Positions 22,895 through 34,987 of a stretch of 64,000 bases of DNA are shown here, one piece after another. The DNA lies in contig CM036221.1 of NCBI GenBank assembly GCA_020631735.1, forward strand, positions 11,513,381 to 11,577,380, in the 5' to 3' direction. Made by a program: the position numbers and the translations under genes. This DNA comes from Saccharum officinarum. Lineage: Eukaryota; Streptophyta; Magnoliopsida; Poales; Poaceae. The notes under the pieces were generated by a model that did not search any database, had not been told where the DNA came from, and saw only the letters and a list, made by a program, of their open reading frames with translations. Numbering within the stretch: position 1 is the first letter of the stretch; every line of letters starts with the position of its first letter.

Positions 22895-25800
22895 ATGGAC
22901 GCGGAGCTTCTGGAGCTGCAGCGGCAGCTGGAGGCGGCGCAGAGCGCGAAGTCCAGCGTGCGCCTGTCGGAGCGCAACGTGGTGGAGCTGGTGCAGAAGC
23001 TGCAGGAGCGCGGCATCATCGACTTCGACCTCCTACACACCGTCTCCGGCAAGGAGTACATCACATCCGTACGCCCTCCCCCTCCCCCTCCCCCCTGTCC
23101 GTCCTCCTCCCTCCCTCTATCCGTATGCATAAACTGTTGTTGTCAACGATCTAATCACTGTGGATTTGGACTGAATTTTCTTTACATATAGTTCAGTTTT
23201 TATCCTAGTAGTTTGCTGAACTAAGCCAACATTTAGGAAGGCTTTTTTGGATATCGGGGTTAATAACCCAAAAGGATACTCGGATGGCATTATACATTTT
23301 GGAAGCAGGGAATTCAATAAAAACCGGTGAAACTGATTTTGAACTGGATTCTGCCTTAGTAATAACTTAGAGCAAACCTCTGGATGGGTTCTGGTATTTA
23401 CAATGAAGATTCGATCTTTCTCTCATGTTTTCGCCATCAAAGCAGACATTAGAGATACATGTACAGTTGCACTTTTTTTTTTGTCCCTAGCAGGCTAAGA
23501 GTTATTGCGTAATTTCATCTAGAATTCCTATGATATGACATAGCTCTTTCATTGTTCAGTTCAGTTCTGAACACTTGCTGAGTTGAGTATTCATTGTTCT
23601 TAGCTGATCCATGGTCAACTGTGGTGTGGCAGGACCACTTGAAGCATGAGATTAAGATGGAGATCAAGAAGAGAGGCCGTGCGTCTCTAGTTGACTTATC
23701 AGATACCCTGGGGGTGGACTTTTACCATGTTGAGAGGCAGTCACAGAAGGTGGTCTCGGATGATCCCACTCTAATGCTGATAAACGGCGAGATCATGTCA
23801 CAATCTTACTGGGACACCGTGACAGAAGAGATAAATGAGAAGCTGCAGGAGCGCAGCCAGATTGCCTTGGCAGAGATTGCTGCCCAGCTGCATATTGGGT
23901 CCGAGCTTGTCATCAGTATCCTCGAGCCACGGCTTGGAACTATTGTATGCTTCTCATGGTATTTCTTGTAGTGGTAGTTCGTTTGCCTTTGTTCTGTAGT
24001 TTGAATTCAGTAATCTTGATGCAACCTGCCATTTCAAGCATTATGAATTAGCTGATTCATGTGAATCATCTCTTAGAAGAACCATTAAATTGTTTTAGAC
24101 AGTAGTGTATGTGTCTAGTCTCTTGGTATGTCTGGTGCTTTAGATCGTGTTCCATTGGCATTTGTTTTCCCAAACCTGGTGCTTAGGATCAGAATATTTA
24201 GTTGAGTTTCACATCTTCTAACTTTAAATCTCCATGTTGCAATACTTTATTTTTCAAAAAAAAAATTACATATATGCCATTCACAAAAACTTGACATATG
24301 TTCTGCTATCATTACTGCCTTCCTTCCAGGTGAAAGGAAGGCTAGAAGGTGGACAGCTATACACTCCAGCATACGTCTCACGGATTACTGCTATGGTCCG
24401 TGGTGCTGCAAGGGGTATAACAGTGCCGACAAACTTGCCATCTGTTTGGAACTCCTTGCAACAACAGCTTCATGAGATGCATGGTGCTAGTGGAGTTTCT
24501 GTGGAAGGTTCATTCTTCCAATCCATTTTCAATGGTTTGCTAAAAGAAGGTGCTGTACTGGGATCAGTCCGTGCAGGAGGACAGTGGACACCAGCTGTAA
24601 GATCTGCCATTGTTTAATTGATATTCTTAATTCTCAAACTGTGTTTAACATTCTTGTCTTTTTATTCTCTGTTAGGTTTTTGCCCATGCCCAAAAGGAGA
24701 GTGTTGATGCTTTTTTCTCACAGGTTGAGACATTTGTAACTTACATTTTCGTTCCTACATTTCAGCCTATGTTACAATCAGAGTATTTTGGGCTAATGGC
24801 AAATCAGACTTCACAGAGCAAAATATGTATGGATTTAGACAAGACCTAAAATCTAAGTGTGTATGGTATTTTCATGCACGCACACTCACACATGCCCACC
24901 AACCCACACATTGTATCTTGCTAGTACTATTCACATCTTTGCGTCTAGTATTTAACACAATCACTTTTATTAGTATCTCATACTCTGTGTTGTTGTGATG
25001 CATTATTTCCTTTTGTATTGACTTGTTCTTTTTTTTTTGTACAGAACTCTTACATTGGGTATGACGTGCTTCAGAAACTTGCAATTCCTCAACCTAAACA
25101 GTTCTTGGAGGTACTTGAGTCTACCAATATGCATTTCTGTTCCAGCGATCTTTATTTTCTTAGAATGTTTATCTAATTATTTCCTATAGGCCCGATATCC
25201 AGATGGTATTGCATTGGATGCTGTCTTTGTTCATCCTTCTGTGGTTGATATGCTCGATACTGCTGTTGGTGATGCAATTGAGAACGGACACTGGTATTGT
25301 TAAATTTCATCCCTCAATAGTTTATTGTGATTTCGACTGCTATTTACTATGAGCTCCTAACTTGGCACATATTGCCAAAACAAAACAAAAAAATCCTCTC
25401 ATTTGTCTTTGATTCTCTCCCTATGCACATGGTGTTGAACTATTACAAACAGGTTGTGACATATCATATAACATCATACTAGAGGTGCAAATGATGTAAA
25501 CTGATCAAGTAATAACAAGCTATGTAAACAGAATAGCTAGTAACTTTGGTTCACACTTTTTAGTAATAAACAAAGTTATATACACTGAAACAGCTGGGAC
25601 TTAAAATACAGTAGCAACAATTTCGAGTACATCATTATCTCTCTTTCAGAATTTTCTAGTTGACTGTAATTACTCTGCTTTGCTGCCATGCAGCTACTTT
25701 TGTGGTGCCATAAGATATTCTTTCATCTTTCAGGATTGATTCTCTTTCAGTTCTTCCATCATATATTAGTGGCCCTGATGCAACCAAAATTTTGTCTATT

Positions 25801-28795
25801 TGTCCATCTCTGCAGAAGGCTATCAAGGTGAGTGCCTTGAAGTAGTTCAAGTTGTACATTTTTCATGATGACCAACTCTTCTTTCTTTTGCAGTCTTCTA
25901 AAGCAGTGGTTTTTGGAGAGTCATGTGTCTTTAGTAACATGTTTATTAAGGTGAGTCCTCAAAGCTTCATGACCTTGTGATAACCTTTCTTGCAATTGTC
26001 TATTTGTATTTTATACCGTTACAGCTTCTGAATTAATTCAATGTCCCTTGTTTTGTGAACAATTTCAGGGTATTTTTGACCGACTTGAGAAAGATATGGA
26101 CTCATTTGGTATTAGACATAGTGTTGGTCAAGGAAGGCCTGTGAATGCTAATCTGGGTAGTGAGCACAAGACAGGATCTGGTCAGTACTCAGACACAAAA
26201 GATCTTGGTGATAATGACACTAGCAGTACTGGTGTTTCATCAGACAGAGGATCAAAGAAGAAAAGGGGGAAAGGGACAGGGTCTACCAAAGGTGGATCAC
26301 TTGAAAAGGATGATGACAATGAAGAAAGTATTCCTGTTAAGGGAAAGAAATCTCATAGGAAAAACAAGGATGCTGGTGCATCAGGCGATGTAAAACATGG
26401 TGGTAAAAAAGTGTCAGAGAAAATGAAAGAGGAGAGTACAAACATCTTCCCCGATGAATTGATAGAGCAAAAGGTTCTGGCTGTCGCTCCAGAGTTAGAA
26501 GAGTTAGGAGGTCAGGAATTAGATCAACATTTAGGCAACTGTTTGTTTTGAGTTGAAGTGATTCTAATTTCTAATTTTTTTTCTAATTGCTTAAATGAAT
26601 ATTAGGCTCTGATGACTCGAATGCCCCCCTTAAATTGTTGTCTTCTCACTTGAGGCCAATGCTTGTTGACTCATGGACAAAGAAACGGAACACTATGCTG
26701 TCTGGAAATGCTGAAAGGAGGCGTCACTTGCTTGATAATCTGCAGAAGCAGATAGATGAGGTAATCAGCTTATCCCATTTATATGTTGGTTTCTTTTTGT
26801 ACTCGCCCTGCCTTTTTTTTAGTTTCCGGGGTGGCTGTGTTTGAATTGTTGGTCTATATATGTATTGCCTCACGGTTTTATGCCATTGCTGCTCTAGTCT
26901 GATATTCAAATTGTTTTTCCGCATTTCTGCACCCTTTTGTGATGCTAAATCATGTGTCCCTTTCGATGATACTGTCCTATATTCTTTATCTGTTGTTTCT
27001 TGAGTGAAATTCTTTGTCTATTGTGATCAGGCTGTCCTGGATATGCAACTTTATGAAAAAGCTTTGGATGTATTTGAGGACGATCCTTCTACTTCTGTAA
27101 GCTGCCATAGTCATCATTCTCACAAGATTGCTTGCTTCTCAAATTAGTTGTGAGCATTTACTTATGTTCCGTCTGATTATCTCTTTTTGTGGTTGCAGGG
27201 TATACTACACAAGCATCTGTTAAGAAGTATGGGCACTCCAATAGTTGACAAAGTTTTGATTACATTGGTAATTTGTACCCCTGCTCATGCACACATGTTT
27301 CTTTTGTGTAGTATGGTTTTGCTTCCCCAGTTACTGCTCTAGCTGTTTTACTCTTGCTCCTGTGGTTGCTAAGGTGTTCTATTGTTTGATGAGCTTGAGA
27401 AGAGTTATTTTCTGAACTATCAATAGGATAGGATAGCAAATTGAAGAATGGAATAGAGGTTGAGGATAGCGAAGAAGATCACATCCAATTAAGCACGGCT
27501 GACCGAAGCTCTCTGGTATAATTAACCTATTTTTCATTCTGCCATGTATCATGTGATGGTTCCCTGCATCAGTCCTGAATGAGAAATTCATTTGGTCTAA
27601 CTTTATGGACTTACCCTCCATGTAAATGCAAAATAATTCTTCAGGCCAAGGATCTTCCTGGTGCATTGTCATTGAAGGCTCTAGTTTTAATCGAAGCACT
27701 GGAGGGAAAGGTATAACTTTGAATATGAAGTAAAAATTTGGCATATTTATTAAGTCCTGAACTTGTATATCTTTTACATCTGTAATGTTTACTGCAATTT
27801 TGGTGATGCGCTAGAAGTTACAAGGTAGGACCTGTAAGTTGTGGTATCTGGTATGGATCGGATTTGACCAGTTAACGTATTAATATTCTTGAAGAAATGA
27901 AATTGTCTTTTTAGAAGTTCTTCACTGGTGATTCTGCATTATTAGGACGTTCTTCAGTGGTAGGAAGCCAAAGAAGTTCATGGCCCTCCCTTAAGCTAAT
28001 TTTTTCTTAAGAATAATACTAGCATTTTGGTTTTACCTTCTATACACTAACTAGATGCTAAATTAGCCTTCTTGATTTCGAACACAATCATGTTTGTGCC
28101 TGTTCACCCTCCCATGAACTACTAGCTCCACCACTGAATATGGTTCAGTGCCATACTGTCAAGATGCTATATTCTGATTTTTGTTTAATACACTAGAGAA
28201 TCTGTAGATGCTTGTGTTGTGCCTATATCCTTTAAAACGTCCTGCCAAGATACCAGCTATTCTATTTTCTAATACCATGTAGAATGAATATGAAAACAGT
28301 ATCCGGAAAAGGTATGCATATACAAAGATAAGTATTGGATTTGTTCTTAGTACATCATGTAAGAAAACTTGTCTAATTCAAAACATGGATTTAGACAGTG
28401 GTTTAGATTTTATGAGAAGTTTAGCATACCTAAAAAGTCATATGATTACTTCATCAGTTACACACATTTTCAAGCATGTGATTGTAGTTCTTATTGTCTA
28501 ACAGTAATGACAAATTGCTGTCTCAATATATAATGAAGCTGCTTAACGTCCAATATGACCTGGAATTTTGTTCCTTTCTAACCTTTATGAATAATATGTG
28601 GCAGAGATTTGATTCATTTATGGATGCCTTAAGAGATATACTGGAGGAAAGGTAATATGTAATGTTTGCAACTGTAACCTGCATTTTTCATAGTTATCAA
28701 AATGCTTTACTCATTTTTTTTTTGGAAGCAGTGGCTTGACATTTAAGAAGCTTGATAAAAGATTAGAGAGGACAATGCTGCATTCCTATCGCAAG
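22895..28795 (+). CDS. UFL1: E3 UFM1-protein ligase 1, first assembled copy (exons 1-16, 3' end missing at gap)
   Basis: Exons: 22895-23068, 23633-23944, 24330-24596, 24676-24723, 25045-25110, 25190-25293, 25734-25827, 25894-25950, 26069-26510, 26606-26760, 27031-27096, 27199-27267, 27427-27515, 27645-27710, 28605-28651, 28732-28795. The protein starts MDAELLELQRQLEAAQSAKS and continues through RNVVELVQKLQERGIIDFDL, LEGGQLYTPAYVSRI and HPSVVDMLDTAVGDAI. A lysine-rich acidic linker lies in exon 9 (KKKRGKGTGSTKGG). This matches the UFL1 family. Family knowledge: UFL1 works with UFBP1/DDRGK1 at the ER to attach UFM1, notably to ribosomal protein uL24/RPL26, in ER-phagy and stress responses. Exon 13 has 89 nt where the second copy has 90, a one-base loss near 27431. 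Coding stops at the N gap; the last four exons exist only after 36768. The joined gene would give about 819 aa, normal for plants. Confidence 0.93.
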
Positions 28796-28947
28796 GTATG
28801 TTTTTTCGCTTTCTGGACTGCACAACAGGGTTCAGAGAACTGGCTTGAACCAGTTGGTTCCTTGTAACCAGTCCCTGGACAGGTTTCCAAATTTTAGCCA
28901 GATCATGCCATAAACCACATCCATCCTATTTGATCTGCCAATTTTTA
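22979..28947 (+). repeat. First copy of a ~5.95-kb near-identical block (assembly overlap)
   Basis: It matches 29048-34987 base for base apart from scattered single-base differences and small indels, introns included. The block ends exactly at the N gap and its partner begins exactly after it. That is the pattern of two overlapping contig ends placed side by side, not a biological tandem duplication. Confidence 0.9.
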
Positions 28948-29047
28948 NNNNNNNNNNNNNNNNNNNNNNNNNNNNNNNNNNNNNNNNNNNNNNNNNNNNN
29001 NNNNNNNNNNNNNNNNNNNNNNNNNNNNNNNNNNNNNNNNNNNNNNN
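28948..29047. other. Assembly gap, 100 N
   Basis: Exactly 100 Ns, a conventional length for a gap of unknown size. It separates the two UFL1 copies. Confidence 0.99.
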
Positions 29048-32000
29048 GTGGTGGAGCTGGTGCAGAAGCTGCAGGAGCGCGGCATCATCGACTTCGACCT
29101 CCTACACACCGTCTCCGCAAGGAACATCACATCCGTACGCCCTCCCCCACCCCCTGTCCGTCCTCCTCCTCACTCTATCCGTATGCATAAACTGTTGTTG
29201 TCAACGATCTAATCACTGTGGATTTGGACTGAATTTTCTTTACATATAGTTCAGTTTTTATCCTAGTAGTTTGCTGAACTAAGCCAACATTTAGGAAGGT
29301 TTTTTGGATATCGGGTTAATAACCCAAAAGGATACTCGATGGCATTATACATTTTGGAAGCAGGGAATTCAATAAAAACCGGTGAAACTGATTTTGAACT
29401 GGATTCTGCCTTAGTAATAACTTAGAGCATACCTCTGGATGGTTCTGGTATTTACAATGAAGAGTCGATCTTTCTCTCATGTTTTCGCCATCAAAGCAGA
29501 CATTAGAGATACATGTACAGTTGCACATTTTTTTGTCCTAGCAGGCTAAGAGTTATTGCGTAATTCATCTAGAATTCCTATGATATGACATAGCTCTTTC
29601 ATTGTTCAGTTCAGTTCTGAACACTTGCTGAGTTGAGTATTCATTGTTCTTAGCTGATCCATGGTCAACTGTGTGTGGCAGGACCACTTGAAGCATGAGA
29701 TTAAGATGGAGATCAAGAAGAGAGGCCGTGCGTCTCTAGTTGACTTATCAGATACCCTGGGGGTGGACCTTTACCATGTTGAGAGCAGTCACAGAAGGTG
29801 GTCTCGGATGATCCCACTCTAATGCTGATAAACGGCGAGATCATGTCACAATCTTACTGGGACACCGTGACAGAAGAGATAAATGAGAAGCTGCAGGAGC
29901 GCAGCCAGATTGCCTTGGCAGAGATTGCTGCCCAGCTGCATATTGGGTCCGAGCTTGTCATCAGTATCCTCGAGCCACGGCTTAGAACTATTGTATGCTT
30001 CTCATGGTTTTTCTTGTAGTGGTAGTTCGTTTGCCTTTGTTCTGTAGTTTGAATTCAGTAATCTTGATGCAACCTGCCATTTCAAGCATTATGAGTTAGC
30101 TGATTCATGTGAATCATCTCTTAGAAGAACCATTAAATTGTTTTAGACAGTAGTGTATGTGTCTAGTCTCTTGGTATGTCTGGTGCTTTAGATCGTGTTC
30201 CATTGGCATTTGTTTCCCAAACCTGGTGCTTAGGATCAGAATATTTAGTTGAGTTTCACATCTTCTAACTTTAAATCTCCATGTTGCAATACTTTATTTT
30301 TCAAAAAAAAAATTACATATATGCCATTCACAAAAACTTGACATATGTTCTGCTATCATTATTGCCTTCCTTCCAGGTGAAAGGAAGGCTAGAAGGTGGA
30401 CAGCTATTACACTCCAGCATACGTCTCACGGATTACTGCTATGGTCCGTGGTGCTGCAAGGGGTATAACAGTGCCGACAAACTTGCCATCTGTTTGGAAC
30501 TCCTTGCAACAACAGCTTCATGAGATGCATGGTGCTAGTGGAGTTTCTGTGGAAGGTTCATTCTTCCAATCCATTTTCAATGGTTTGCTAAAAGAAGGTG
30601 CTGTACTGGGATCAGTCCGTGCAGGAGGACAGTGGACACCAGCTGTAAGATCTGCCATTGTTTAATTGATATTCTTAATTCTCAAACTGTGTTTAACATT
30701 CTTGTCTTTTTATTCTCTGTTAGGTTTTTGCCCATGCCCAAAAGGAGAGTGTTGATGCTTTTTTCTCACAGGTTGAGACATTTGTAACTTACATTTTCGT
30801 TCCTACATTTCAGCCTATGTTACAATCAGAGTATTTTGGGCTAATGGCAAATCAGACTTCACAGAGCAAAATATGTATGGATTTAGACAAGACCTAAAAT
30901 CTAAGTGTGTATGGTATTTTCATGCACGCACACTCACACATGCCCACCAGCCCACACATTGTATCTTGCTAGTACTATTCACATCTTTGCGTCTAGTATT
31001 TAACACAATCACTTTTATTAGTATCTCATACTCTGTGTTGTTGTGATGCATTATTTCCTTTTGTATTGACTTGTTCATTTTTTTTTTGTACAGAACTCTT
31101 ACATTGGTATGACGTGCTTCAGAAACTTGCAATTCCTCAACCTAAACAGTTCTTGGAGGTACTTGAGTCTACCAATATGCATTTCTGTTCCAGCGATCTT
31201 TATTTTCTTAGAATGTTTATCTAATTATTTCCTATAGGCCCGATATCCAGATGGTATTGCATTGGATGCTGTCTTTGTTCATCCTTCTGTGGTTGATATG
31301 CTCGATACTGCTGTTGGTGATGCAATTGAGAACGGACACTGGTATTGTTAAATTTCATCCCTCAATAGTTTATTGTGATTTCCACTGCTATTTACTATGA
31401 GCTCCTAACTTGGCACATATTGCCAACAAAAAAAAAATCCTCTCATTTGTCTTTGATTCTCTCCCTATGCACATGGTGTTGAACTATTACAAACAGGTTG
31501 TGACATATCATATAACATCATACTAGAGGTGCAAATGATGTAAACTGATCAAGTAATAACAAGCTATGTAAACAGAATAGCTAGTAACTTTGGTTCACAC
31601 TTTTTAGTAATAAACAAAGTTATATACACTGAAACAGCTGGGACTTAAAATACAGTAGCAACAATTTCGAGTACATCATTATCTCTCTTTCAGAATTTTC
31701 TAGTTGACTGTAATTACTCTGCTTTGCTGCCATGCAGCTACTTTTGTGGTGCCATAAGATATTCTTTCTTCTTTCAGGATTGATTCTCTTTCAGTTCTTC
31801 CATCATATATTAGTGGCCCTGATGCAACCAAAATTTTGTCTATTTGTCCATCTCTGCAGAAGGCTATCAAGGTGAGTGCCTTGAAGTAGTTCAAGTTGTA
31901 CATTTTTCATGATGACCAACTCTTCTTTCTTTTGCAGTCTTCTAAAGCAGTGGTTTTTGGAGAGTCATGTGTCTTTAGTAACATGTTTATTAAGGTGAGT

Positions 32001-34987
32001 CCTCAAAGCTTCATGACCTTGTGATAACCTTTCTTGCAATTGTCTATTTGTATTTTATACCGTTACAGCTTCTGAATTAATTCAATGTCCCTTGTTTTGT
32101 GAACAATTTCAGGGTATTTTTGACCGACTTGAGAAAGATATGGACTCATTTGGTATTAGACATAGTGTTGGTCAAGGAAGGCCTGTGAATGCTAATCTGG
32201 GTAGTGAGCACAAGACAGGATCTGGTCAGTACTCAGACACAAAAGATCTTGGTGATAATGACACTAGCAGTACTGGTGTTTCATCAGACAGAGGATCAAA
32301 GAAGAAAAGGGGGAAAGGGACAGGGTCTACCAAAGGTGGATCACTTGAAAAGGATGATGACAATGAAGAAAGTATTCCTGTTAAGGGAAAGAAATCTCAT
32401 AGGAAAAACAAGGATGCTGGTGCATCAGGCGATGTAAAACATGGTGGTAAAAAAGTGTCAGAGAAAATGAAAGAGGAGAGTACAAACATCTTCCCGATGA
32501 ATTGATAGAGCAAAAGGTTCTGGCTGTCGCTCCAGAGTTAGAAGAGTTAGGAGGTCAGGAATTAGATCAACATTTAGGCAACTGTTTGTTTTGAGTTGAA
32601 GTGATTCTAATTTCTAATTTTTTTTCTAATTGCTTAAATGAATATTAGGCTCTGATGACTCGAATGCCCCCCTTAAATTGTTGTCTTCTCACTTGAGGCC
32701 AATGCTTGTTGACTCATGGACAAAGAAACGGAACACTATGCTGTCTGGAAATGCTGAAAGGAGGCGTCGCTTGCTCGATAATCTGCAGAAGCAGATAGAT
32801 GAGGTAATCAGCTTATCCCATTTATATGTTGGTTTCTTTTTGTACTCGCCCTGCCTTTTTTTTAGTTTCCGGGGTGGCTGTGTTTGAATTGTTGGTCTAT
32901 ATATGTATTGCCTCACGGTTTTATGCCATTGCTGCTCTAGTCTGATATTCAAATTGTTTTTCCGCATTTCTGCACCCTTTTGTGATGCTAAATCATGTGT
33001 CCCTTTCGATGATACTGTCCTATATTCTTTATCTGTTGTTTCTTGAGTGGAATTCTTTGTCTATTGTGATCAGGCTGTCCTGGATATGCAACTTTATGAA
33101 AAAGCTTTGGATGTATTTGAGGACGATCCTTCTACTTCTGTAAGCTGCCATAGTCATCATTCTCACAAGATTGCTTGCTTCTCAAATTAGTTGTGAGCAT
33201 TTACTTATGTTCCGTCTGATTATCTCTTTTTGTGGTTGCAGGGTATACTACACAAGCATCTGTTAAGAAGTATGGGCACTCCAATAGTTGACAAAGTTTT
33301 GATTACATTGGTAATTTGTACCCCTGCTCATGCACACATGTTTCTTTTGTGTAGTATGGTTTTGCTTCCCCAGTTACTGCTCTAGCTGTTTTACTCTTGC
33401 TCCTGTGGTTGCTAAGGTGTTCTATTGTTTGATGAGCTTGAGAAGAGTTATTTTCTGAACTATCAATAGGATAAGGATAGCAAATTGAAGAATGGAATAG
33501 AGGTTGAGGATAGCGAAGAAGATCACATCCAATTAAGCACGGCTGACCGAAGCTCTCTGGTATAATTAACCTATTTTTCATTCTGCCATGTATCATGTGA
33601 TGGTTCCCTGCATCAGTCCTGAATGAGAAATTCATTTGGTCTAACTTTATGGACTTACCCTCCATGTAAATGCAAAATAATTCTTCAGGCCAAGGATCTT
33701 CCTGGTGCATTGTCATTGAAGGCTCAAGTTTTAATCGAAGCACTGGAGGGAAAGGTATAACTTTGAATATGAAGTAAAAATTTGGCATATTTATTAAGTC
33801 CTGAATTTGTATCTCTTTTACATCTATAATGTTTACTGCAATTTTGGTGATGCGCTAGAAGTTACAAGGTAGGACCTGTAAGTTGTGGTATCTTGTATGG
33901 ATAGGATTTGACCAGTTAACGTATTAATATTCTTGAAGCAATGAAATTGTCTTTTTAGAAGTTCTTCACTGGTGATTCTGCATTATTAGGACGTTCTTCA
34001 GTGGTAGGAAGCCAAAGAAGTTCATGGCCCTCCCTTAAGCTAATTTTTTCTTAAGAATAATACTAGCATTTTGGTTTTACCTTCTATACACTAACTAGAT
34101 GCTAAATTAGCCTCCTTGATTTCGAACACAATCATGTTTGTGCCTGTTCACCCTCCCATGAACTACTAGCTCCACCACTGAATATGGTTCAGTGCCATAC
34201 TGTCAAGATGCTATATTCTGATTTTTGTTTAATACACTAGCGAATCTGTAGATGCTTGTGTTGTGCCTATATCCTTTAAAACGTCCTGCCAAGATACCAG
34301 CTATTCTATTTTCTAATACCATGTAGAATGAATATGAAAACAGTATCCGGAAAAGGTATGCATATACAAAGATAAGTATTGGATTTGTTCTTAGTACATC
34401 ATGTAAGAAAAACTTGTCTAATTCAAAACATGGATTTAGACAGTGGTTTAGATTTTATGAGAAGTTTAGCATACCTAAAAGTCATATGATTACTTCATCA
34501 GTTACACACATTTTCAAGCATGTGATTGTAGTTCTTATTGTCTAACAGTAATGACAAATTGCTGTCTCAATATATAATGAAGCTGCTTAACGTCCAATAT
34601 GACCTGGAATTTTGTTCCTTTCTAACCTTTATGAATAATATGTGGCAGAGATTTGATTCATTTATGGATGCCTTAAGAGATATACTGGAGGAAAGGTAAT
34701 ATGTAATGTTTGCAACTGTAACCTGCATTTTTCATAGTTATCAAAGTGCTTTACTCATTTTTTTTGGAAGCAGTGGCTTGACATTTAAGAAGCTTGATAA
34801 AAGATTAGAGAGGACAATGCTGCATTCCTATCGCAAGGTATGTTTTTCGCTTTCTGGACTGCACAACAGGGTTCAGAGAACTGGCTTGAACCAGTTGGTT
34901 CCTTGTAACCAGTCCCTGGACAGGTTTCCAAATTTTAGCCAGATCATGCCATAAACCACATCCATCCTATTTGATCTGCCAATTTTT
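29048..34987 (+). repeat. Second copy of the ~5.95-kb block (assembly overlap)
   Basis: About 29 bases shorter than 22979-28947. Most differences are small deletions in its first 3.5 kb, and the match becomes nearly exact further right. It ends where unique UFL1 intron sequence continues (34988 on). Confidence 0.9.
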
